Assembly (NCBI GenBank): GCA_038030265.1
Contig: CM075938.1
Span: 54,181,189 to 54,245,188 of the forward strand
Reading direction: 5' to 3'
Source of the DNA: Corythucha ciliata
Lineage: Eukaryota; Arthropoda; Insecta; Hemiptera; Tingidae
DNA length: 64,000 nucleotides
Shown: in pieces, positions 35,411 through 44,400 of the stretch
Position numbering within the stretch: position 1 is the stretch's first letter
Layout of the letters: each line of letters begins with the position of its first letter
Position numbers and translations under genes: made by a program
The notes under the pieces: generated by a model
Told to the model about the DNA's origin: nothing
Databases searched by the model: none
The model's input: the letters and a program-made list of their open reading frames with translations, nothing else

Positions 35411-37161
35411 CAGTGGCGGTTCTTGGGGTTCTGGCCAGGGTAGGCGAAAATATTTGCCCCCCCCCCCTCATTCACTGCACATCCTTTATGTAAACTACAA
35501 TAATGTGTATGCAGTGCTTAGCAAGTAACCTTGGTTAAGCCAGTTTATTGAATTTCTTTTTATGACGGATCTAAAGGTCCAACAGAAGCAAAAACCTGGC
35601 TATAAGTACAAGTACAACTCGGAAAAAAGACAATTTCATCTGAAAATTCACGACGAAAGTCGTGGAAGTACTGTACTTGACAAGGTTACCAGTAACCAGG
35701 ACTTGCCACGAGGAGGCGACTGCATATTTCAAGTCCCGCCCAGTCCGCCCCAACCACCCATCCTTTAAGCGAACTGTAAAAAACTAAAAATATGAACCTT
35801 ATATTCTAATGACTTAATTTTCTATTAACCTTATTCGTCACCTTGATTAATGCGGTGCGGATGCGGTGGATAGCAATAATTTGAAATATTTGTAGAACAC
35901 GAACGTTTTTTTTAAAGTATACAAACTTATGACTAGTAAATTGACTAGATGAAAAAAGACTAGGTTTTGAATATGAGATCAAGCTTTCGGTTTTTGAGGC
36001 TGGCGAATCTTTCAATTATAGAACCGTACAAGTTTCCCGCCAGCTTCAGGTCATTTAGCAACTCTTTCTCAATGGAGAGGGTAGCCAAGGCACTTAAGCG
36101 GCTCTGGCCCATGGTGCTCCTCAAGTAATTTTTTATCCGCTTGAGCCCAGAAAAACTCCGCTCAACCGATGCTGATGTCGACGGAATAGTCAAAACTAGG
36201 GAGAACAATTTAAAAGCTTCTGGCAAAAGAGAGTGGAAGTCATTGTCAACCAAATATTTCGTCATGTCCGAGGTACTGATTTTTTGAAAGTCGCAATCCT
36301 GATAAATAAATGTTAACTCATTTTTAAGCCTAGGAACATCTTTGAATATCTCTGGATACGCGTCGTGAAGTTTTTTGAGGTATTCGTCAGGAAAATTCGA
36401 GCTGAATTTGGCGAAATTGGGAGAACTTGCCAATTCTAAGAAGGTTATATTTTGAATATCGTTAAATCGAACCGAAATTTGGGACGCTATTACATCAATG
36501 ATTTCGAAATGTAGCATTTTAAGTTGAAGTTCAAGATCGCTTGACCTTCTTGTCTCCGCGAAATCTGTTGCACTGGTAGCAAGTTCAAAAAAAATTTAAA
36601 AGTGTCGTCATTTCTTTTTGAGATAATTTTCAATCTGACTTCTTCAATCTTGCGCTGGTAGTAAGTGATGTCTAAACTTTTCTTTTGAAGAATTTCGAAA
36701 ATGATTGAGGTATCGGAAAAAATGCTTGAAAACACCCTAGTCAAAAAAGTAAATTCGAAATCATTGAAAAGCCTCAAAAATCCAAAGACGCGCTTATTGT
36801 TTCACTTGTGGAATCAGGATCGTCTATTAATTTTTGGAAAATTTGTTTCAATTTGTCCCATTCTGACGCCATAAGGGACAGGATACGTGATCGAGAAAAC
36901 CAGCGAGTAGCCCCAATTTGTGGAACTCTTCTGCCCATTATTTCATTTGCTACCATGGTCCGTTTGGTCGAATGGTGGAAAAAGGTTGTGATTCCTACGA
37001 CGCTAGCAAAAAAAATTCTGCAATTTCTAGTGGATTTACAGCAGTCTTCTAGAACAACATTGAATCTATGGGCTTGACAGTGGATAAATGACGCATGGGG
37101 AGCTATTTCTTTCACTTTTGCTTGTAACCCGTTTATGTGCCCAGACATCACACTTGCACCT
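35411..37161 (-). pseudogene. hAT transposase (ZMYM1-like), C-terminal half, inside gypsy 2
   Basis: Minus-strand frames 37151-36774, 36777-36490 and 36517-35960 together encode the C-terminal half of a hAT transposase of the type often labelled zinc-finger MYM-type 1-like. Motifs: GHINGLQAKVKEIAPHASFI, CQAHRFNVVLEDCC, RRVPQIGATRWFSRSRI, and the dimerisation region SASVERSFSGLKRIKNYLRS with LSALATLSIEKEL. Two frameshifts break it, and the N-terminal half with its BED/TTF finger and first catalytic residues is absent. At 35411 a CAGTGGCGGTTCTTGGGG end looks like this family's terminal repeat, which suggests a hAT inserted in gypsy pol before a deletion fused its middle to the gypsy LTR. Confidence 0.75.
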
Positions 37162-37190
37162 TGTGTTTTATTGAAGTGGGTCCATTACAA

Positions 37191-37238
37191 CAGTCAGTAT
37201 CATGTAGACAACCGTCGAGAGCAGTTGTCTTTCCAACA
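37191..37238 (-). repeat. Copia 3' LTR remnant (48 bp)
   Basis: Start of the 3' LTR, preceded by the polypurine tract GAGGAGGGG. It is cut by the gypsy 2 insertion. Confidence 0.8.
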
Positions 37239-40200
37239 CCCCTCCTCAACTGCGATGCTCTTTAGGAGTTTGTCAATAGAAAAATGAAATTTGTTTCGAG
37301 TGAGAGGCTTTGTAAACACGTCAGCCAAATTCTCTTCAGTAGGACAATATCTTAATGAAATGGTCCCTTCTTCACAAAGATCCTTCAAGAAATGGAAGCG
37401 TATGTCAATGTGCTTCGATCTTTCATTTCGCCTTTCTGTGGTTGCCATCGCAATGCAGCTTTGGTTGTCTTCCATGATCTCAGTCGGGTGATTCTGATGG
37501 AATCCTAGTTCCTCCAACAGCAATCGCATGTTAATCGCTTCTTGAGCGGCCGTAGCTACTGCTATATATTCGGCTTCTGCAGACGAAAGTGTGACGGAGA
37601 CTTGCTTTTTACTGCTCCATGAAATAACACTTTTTCCCACTAGGAAAACGTATCCTGACGTGGATTTTCGGTCAGCAGTATCGCCTCCCCAATCTGCGTC
37701 GCAGTATCCCGTTAATTTCATTTCAGTCCCAGAGGTTATTTCAAGTCTGTAATCCAATGTACCTTTCAGATATCTTAACACTCTTTTCAGGGCTATCCAA
37801 TCTTTTTGACTCGGTGAACTGACTTTTCTGCTCAGAATGTTAACAGCCACCGAAATGTCTGGTCTTGTTGTCGTCGATAAATAAAGCACCCTATAAATAA
37901 TAAAGACCCTATTGCCTCTTGATATGTCTTGTTCGTGGGGAGTTTCTCATTGCTTTCATCTTTTTTGTTTAAATAGTCGGTCGTCATAGGCGTATCAACT
38001 TTCTTGGCGTCTTGCAAACCATATTTCTCCAATAGATCTTTAATTTTTGCAGACTGACTGAGGAAAAAACCGTCAAATGTCCGTTCAAATTGAATCCCTA
38101 AGTAGCTCTCCACATAGCCTAAGTCTTTGACTTCTATGTCTTTTTTTAACTTGCCGATGGTGTCGTGAAAACAATCTTCCTTTTTGTAAAAGAACAGCAA
38201 ATCATCCACGTACAACGTACAGGCATTCATCATCAAAAGTTTTGTGATACAGACAGGGATCAACTTGACTTCTTTTAAAATCACATTTTTTTAGAAGACC
38301 ATCTATTTTTGTAATCCAATTTCTCGCTGCCTGTTTCAAACCATAGATGCTTTTATTTAATTTACAAACCAGGTGCCCTTCTCCCTTTTTAATGAACCCT
38401 TCTGGTTGCTTCATATAAATTTCTTCGGAAACATCTCCGTGAAGAAATGCTGTTTTTATGTCTATGACAAACTGAATAGTTTTTTGAAGCCGCGATTGTT
38501 AGTAAAATTCTCAATGTGTTCTGCTTTACAACAGGTGCAAAAGTTTCAGTGTAGTCGGTTCCATATTGTTGGGAATACCCCTTAGCAACGAGCCTGGCTT
38601 TGTAAGGAATTATTTTTCCTTTCGCGTCCACTTGGAGCCGACTGCGTTACGATTGTCCGGTAATTCTGTTAATAGCCAAGTTCCGTTTTTCATTAACGAT
38701 TGATATTCTTCATTAGCTGCGTTTTCCCATTCGCGCCTTCCTGAATCAGTTAATAGTTTGATTTCATTCCAATTTTTCGGCTCATAAAACTCTTCTCTCG
38801 TAGAATACGCTAATCTGTTTGGTGGAACTCCTTTTGTTGATCTAGATGATACCCGTAACTGCAGCTCATTGTCTCCTTCTTCCATTTCTGGATCCTGCTG
38901 CATATTCTGAACCGAATCTTCTGACTCTGTAACCTCAGCTTCAATTTCTTCCTCATTTTCCTCATTCACACCACACTCATTCACATCAGCGTATGTCGTT
39001 CTTAATTGCGTCATTACTTCATTTTTCTTCTCGGGTTTTATGTTTAAATTTTGTATCGATTTTTTTGGATCTTCCTCTATAAATGCAACATTTCTGCTTA
39101 TCGTAATTCTGTTCGTGTCCCGATGCAGAATTCTGTATGCCTTTCTTTCATCACAGTGTCCTATTAATTCTCCTTCTATCGTTTTATCTGCCAGTTTACT
39201 TCTTCTTTCTTGAGGAATTATCACATGAGCTTTGGAACCAAAGATCTTTAAATGCCTCAGCTTAGGTTTAGCGTTGTTCCATAATTCATATGGTGTAGTT
39301 GGAATGCTTTTTCCAGGAAGCCTGTTCTGAAGATAGTTAGCTGTCAGCACGGCCTTCCCCCAGTACAAGTTAGTTAAATTGGCATCAAGAAGCACGCATT
39401 TTGTCATTTCCAAAAGTGAGCGATTTTTTCTCTCTGCGACTCCATTCTGTTGCGGAGAATATGGAGCAGTTATTTGCCGCTGGATACCACTGGGCTTGAG
39501 AAAATCGTGAAAAACTTTGCCTGAATATTCTCCGCCTCTCGTGTTCGAATAACTAAAATTTTTCGATTGAATTTATTTTCAACAAAAGCCTTATACTCTT
39601 TAAATTTCTCGAATAACTCGTCCTTCTTTTTCAGTAAGTATACCATGGTAAATCTGGAAAAGTCGTCTATGAAAGTAGCGATGTATTTATTTCCACTCGG
39701 TGTCTTTGTTTTCATTGGTCCACATAAATCGCTGTGAATAAGATCAAGGACACCTTTGGCTCTATTTTCGGAGTACTTTGGAAACGGCAGCCTGGTCATT
39801 TTCCCTTTTATACATGTTTCGCACTTTAGTATTGTGTTGCAACTTGAAATTTCAACTCCCGTAGCTTGAAGTATATTTTTCACGTCTTCTGGTTGCCTGT
39901 GTCCAAATCGTCTATGCCACGCGTGTATACAGTTCGAGTGTTTGGATTCTTCGATGAAAACATTTGAGACCTCTTTCAAATTCAAGCGATATAAAAGATT
40001 AACGTTTGTAGCCGTTGCAATGATTTCCTCGTTGAACGTAATGTGACAAAAATTATTTTTAAAATGTACTGTGTATCCTGCGTCTGTTCATTTTTTGATT
40101 GAAAGTAGGTTACCATCAAAATTCGGCACGTAAAGGACATTTTTTACTAATATTTTTCTTGATATTCCAGAGTTATCGGCGCAGTATAAGTATCCTTGGC

Positions 40201-40470
40201 CAATTCCAATCGCATTTATGTGCTTTCCGTCGGCCATGAAAACTTTACTCGAAAAATTGGTGTCAAGTAGATGGAAGAAATTTCTGTCGTTGCACATGTG
40301 ACTAGTGGCGCCAGAATGTACCACCCACTCATTATTTTTGGAATGAGCCTCCGAGTAAAAACAAAATTCGTCTTTATTTTCAAACCTTCGCGTTTCACAC
40401 GCTGTTCGGACATTCGGAGAAGTCATTTGATTATACTTCAATTTTCTGCAATCTCGTTTTCGTTCATTTT
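37239..40470 (-). pseudogene. Copia polyprotein (protease, integrase, RT, RNase H), broken
   Basis: Minus-strand pieces in order: protease region 40441-40088 (NEWVVHSGATSHMCNDRNFF, where the catalytic Asp of the usual D-S-G-A is replaced by His); GAG-preIN and integrase 39985-39470 (AWHRRFGHRQPEDV, CETCIKGKM, LDLIHSDLCGPM, ATFIDDFSRF); integrase end and RT start 39413-38610 (LLDANLTNLYWGKAV, YELWNNAKPKLRHLKIFGSK); RT 38631-37832 (KARLVAKGYSQQYGTDYTET, KLNKSIYGLKQAARNW, LYVDDLLFF as the YVDD box); and RNase H 37889-37200 (GYCDADWGGDTADRKSTSGY, SSAEAEYIA, KHIDIRFHF, ENLADVFTKPL). At least six frame breaks separate these pieces. Confidence 0.85.
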
Positions 40471-40511
40471 ACGTTAGCTTTCCTTTTGAGTGCTATTGTT
40501 CAGAATTCTTG

Positions 40512-40529
40512 CGTCCTGGGCCCATAACC
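40512..40529 (-). other. Copia primer-binding site
   Basis: GGTTATGGGCCCAGGACG directly follows the 5' LTR. TTATGGGCCCAG is the sequence used by copia elements to prime from an initiator-Met tRNA fragment. Confidence 0.75.
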
Positions 40530-40698
40530 TGTTAGATTTCCGCTTTTACTAGAAACCAATAAAGGCAAGTTCAATCTTTTAATCGCGACAAGAATAATCT
40601 AAACTAAAACATAAAACACATGACAGTAGCCACACAAAACATAATATAAACAGTCAGTATCATGTAGACAACCGTCGAGAGCAGTTGTCTTTCCAACA
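40530..40698 (-). repeat. Copia 5' LTR (169 bp)
   Basis: Reads TGTTGGAAAGACAACTGC to AATCTAACA on the minus strand. The first 48 bp match the 3' LTR remnant at 37191-37238 with no visible difference. Confidence 0.85.
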
Positions 40699-40759
40699 GT
40701 TATAAGCCGGGGCAATTTACGTGATCAACGATTCCCCTTTGTGCGTGAAAATATAACAC

Positions 40760-41075
40760 CTAAATCCATGGATAACCTAAAAATCCTCATTTTTCCGTAT
40801 TTAAGCTTCTCGGGCGCCCTCCCCCCTTCTCGCTCTTATCACGGTACGCTACTTTGTGGGGTCTGAAGTCCAAGGAAGCATGGACGCACGCGGACCTTTT
40901 CGGGCTGCTTGAAGTCGAGAAAATCTGCTAAACGTAACTTCAACGAGAAACGCTCATTTTTGGAGATTTTACGAGGCTCTTTAGAGCATTGGTACTAGTG
41001 CCCATTCGTTCGCATACTTGTAGCTCTGGGGGAGGGGGGGGGTCGAATCTATCCCCCATATCCCCCCGTACCTAC
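40760..41075. repeat. Dispersed repeat, copy 2
   Basis: Two blocks, about 40770-40865 and 40904-41075, correspond to window positions 762-860 and 1-148 respectively, including the G-run followed by CTATCCCCCATAT. Confidence 0.55.
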
Positions 41076-41099
41076 GCCCCTGCCCTGTGTATAATTTTG

Positions 41100-41144
41100 T
41101 AATTTGAAAACCCCTCCCAAGAAAAAGTCCTGGGCATGCCACTG
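41100..41144. mobile_element. hAT-type terminus (remnant)
   Basis: Read on the minus strand from 41144: CAGTGGCATGCCCAGGACTT then a GGGAGGGG block. A very similar CAGTGGCGTGCCCA end occurs at about 44066 and 44608. Confidence 0.4.
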
Positions 41145-41304
41145 AATACAAATTACACCTGAAAAGTCCTTCGAAGCACAAATTACCAGTTATTACTAAT
41201 TATTAACAGTTATTACCAGTTATTACTAATTAATTACTAATTACTGTTTGTAATAAATTTAAATACATAATAACTCTACTTGAAATTCTGCCCAGTCCTG
41301 TCTG

Positions 41305-41441
41305 TTAGTCTGTCCATGCCACATTAACAATTGGTTGTTTGATTCCGTTCATCTCGTTCAAAATTGTGAATAATTTTCCATTTGCTTCTGACTCATGGAA
41401 TAGTTTCTTTTTTACGTATTCCGATAGGTAGTGCTCGTGTC
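41305..41441 (-). CDS. Amt: Amt exon 11 (stop codon)
   Basis: GHEHYLSEYVKKKLFHESE to VNVAWTD and TAA at 41305-41307. The acceptor is TTTTTGCAG|GA. This is the hydrophilic C-terminal tail. No clear AATAAA is seen just downstream. Confidence 0.88.
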
Positions 41442-44400
41442 CTGCAAAAACCAAAAATAAATCTTTCTAAAAACTATCCTGAAAGCTTAATTTTGGGCAA
41501 AAATCTCATAAAATTTAAGCCTCGGTGGTTGGGTGAGGGTGGGGGGCTATTTTATATATGTCGATGGACACATATATTTTCCCAGAGAAACGTCTTATTA
41601 GTAACACCATGCCCCCTCCCCTACGTCTATCAATGTTAAATAGTTGCTAGTATATGATTTACGAACCTGGATTTGATCCAACCGTCAGGGCGGCTTCCAT
41701 ATCTTCCAAGTCTTTCTCGCCCACGTGAATCAGCGCTGAGACGGCTCGCGAAACCCCGGCATTTGAGTGCCTTTTGAGTAAATGGGTGAGAGGGTGAGAT
41801 TATTCGCAATATAACCGACTTATTTGGAAGCAAATAAAATGTTCGAATGTCTACAAACTTGATGAAATGTTCGGATAAATCAGCCCCAAGTAGTTCTTCC
41901 CGCGGCGACATGCGAATGGGAATAACTTTATTGATTGCCTTGGAGAAACGAATATTTTAATAACTGTGGGTTCTCTGTGTGATACCGCGGTGGGGGGGGG
42001 GGAGAGGAAGAATACGCACCCAAAGTATTGCAATTGATGTGAAGAAACTGTATAGGGCTTGACTGACCGCCGATAGCACTTGAACGCCCAACAGATAGAA
42101 GTTTCCTCCTTCAAAGTGAATTGATAATCTTTGTAACGAGGAGTTTTAAGTGTATTTTGTTTTAAAACGCCTGAAATTACCTACGAAGAGGCCATTTCTA
42201 TTCTGAGTCGTGTCCATTGGGTACGGATTCTGGGCGAACAGGCCGACTGCTACGACTCCCCAAATTCCTCCCATACCTGAAAGAACCTCGAATGTTTAAC
42301 ATTTTTAAATGGTTTTCAAAGAGAATCAATATCAGGGGAAACATCAAATCGCACAATGAACCGCCGTCGCTCCCACAGGATCGTCAATTCTGATCATATC
42401 AAAAAGTGGGGTCGTTACACAGGTTATAAGTCCACCTATGATGCCAATTATCAGAGCCGTCCACGCGTTATATAGAAAACATCCAGCTACAAAGCATAAT
42501 GCGGGGGGGGGGGGTTAAGGTTCGGCGGGTGATGAATTAGGAACAGATCAACTGACCTGTAACAGCTACTAACGATCCTAGGACACTGTTGATTATGTCA
42601 AGAATATTGGCTTTTCCTTTGTTCATAATGAAAGTGTACGTTAAACCGATAGCGCCACCACCAAATGATGACATCATCGTCATGACCGCGGCCTTGGCGG
42701 AATACGCCCATTTTGCCCCTGATAGGCCATAAGTGCTAAAAAAAAGAATAACAATTAATAATGATGAAATATTGTTGGAATGCCCGAGGTACCTGCCGCT
42801 GTTGAAAGCAAGCCAACCCCACCAGAGAACAAAAAGGCCCATGGCACAGTTGACCGGAGTACCTAGAGGCATTCTCGGATTGCCTATGTCGTAGCGGCCG
42901 AGTCTTGGCCCGAGCATGTAAGCAGAGGCTAGAGCTTTTTAAAAAAATTGAATAGTTTAGTTCTGTAGAATGTGACTTACAGTTCAGTAACGTGGGTGAA
43001 TACACACCGGAAGAACCGCCGACTAAATGAACCGGGCCGCTGCCTGCAATGTCAACAGCTCCGAGACGTTTCAAAAAACCGTGGTCACCCCAAACCCAAC
43101 CAGCCGGCAGACAGTAAACAAGAGTGTTGAAAAATGAAAATGCGCAGTAAGCTTTGAAGCTGCATCTGTAACAAAATAAAGTTTGAACAATGGAGCAAAT
43201 ATTTCTGTAGCCGCTGTGGCTGTAGCTGCATCACAGAGGGTCGTACTTTTAAAGAGATAACGATTAGTGAATTTAATAGAACAGACAGGAGACACTGAAA
43301 GTAAGGAAAAAAAAGAAGGAAACAAAGAAAGAAAAAATGAATGAGGCAACTCATGGAAACAAAAAGCACTGATTCGCTGCTAAAATTGATAAAAAACGCT
43401 AATTCGGGGATTCATTTAAGAATACCCGCTAATTCACGGCTAAAACGAAAAGAAAAAACGCTAAATCTCAAGCTAAAAACAAAACACACTCATTCCAAGC
43501 AAAATTGGAGTTCACGGTGATGCCAGCTAGCGGATCAATTGGACAAAATCCACAAATTTCGCGGCTTGAATGAAGAAATAATTCGCTGTTAAGATTGGGA
43601 AAAAGCGCTAATTCCCGGCTAAAATTGAATAAAATCGCTTATTCGCAGCTAAACTTGTTAAAATGCGTTAATTTGCGGTAAACAATTACAGAAAAAAAGC
43701 ATTCATCACAGGCTTTCGACCTTGCTATTTTTGTGGGTGGGAAAACGCTAATTCGTGAAATCAATTTGAGATAATCCGCTAATTCACGGCTATTATTGAG
43801 TAAAAGCGGGCATTATCGGCTAAAATTGAGAAATAATTTGCGTCTAAAATTTATAAAAATCACTATTTACTGCAAAAAAGCCATTTAATTCCTCGCTAAA
43901 ATATTGAAAATGTGCGAATTCGGATAAAATAAAAGCGAAAAGAATCGCTTGAACGCGGCTACAAACGGACGTCACATTGGTGGGGCGGGGAGAACGCGTC
44001 AGCTGAAGATGTCACTACAAAACCTGCGATTTTATCCCAAAACCAAATGGACAGTTTCAGTGGCGTGCCCATGGGGAGGGTTTTGGGGGTCAGAACCTTT
44101 CCCAGGGTACTTCAGCCCATCATAGTTAAGAAATAAAAATAAAAGATGAATAAATAAATAAAATGAAATGAATGAGTAAAAAATTAAAAAAAAAAACAAA
44201 CAAACAAAAGAAACAACAAAAACGTGATTTGTATGACCCTAAAAGTTCGTTTTTTAGCAATTTAGTCCCGCTAAGTATAGCTATTCCACTGTCCAGGCAT
44301 GAATTCAGGATTTTTTCAAGAGAGAGGGGCATGAGAAATTCTACTAAAGATGACTTGGCAGCCATTTGCTGCCTAAAATTAGCTATCCCCACCATACAGA

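Larger units (their letters stand above)
33826..37190 (-). mobile_element. Gypsy fragment 2, inserted in copia 3' LTR and carrying a hAT segment
   Basis: On the minus strand: a 29-bp LTR remnant (37162-37190), a hAT transposase half (35411-37161), RNase H plus integrase (to 33896), and a short 3' LTR (33826-33938). Both LTR pieces begin TGTAATGGACCCACTTCAAT. The outer flanks each carry ACTGT, which belongs to the copia LTR (ACTGACTGTTTATA in the intact copy at its 5' end), so this gypsy integrated into the copia 3' LTR with a 4-5-bp duplication. Gag, protease and RT are missing. Confidence 0.75.
37191..40698 (-). mobile_element. Copia (Ty1-type) LTR retrotransposon, minus strand, internally deleted
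   Basis: A 169-bp 5' LTR (40530-40698), a primer-binding site matching the copia-type initiator-Met sequence, pol domains in copia order (protease, GAG-preIN, integrase, RT, RNase H), a GAGGAGGGG polypurine tract, and the first 48 bp of the 3' LTR (37191-37238). The rest of the 3' LTR is displaced beyond gypsy 2, where only ACTGTTTATA remains near 33815. Gag is deleted: only a few codons follow the leader before the protease region. Confidence 0.85.

Noticed and set aside
43071..43369. Two overlapping minus-strand frames of 92-94 codons upstream of Amt exon 3
   Set aside because: They are the wrong frames of exon 3 extended into intron 2. The third frame carries the transporter.
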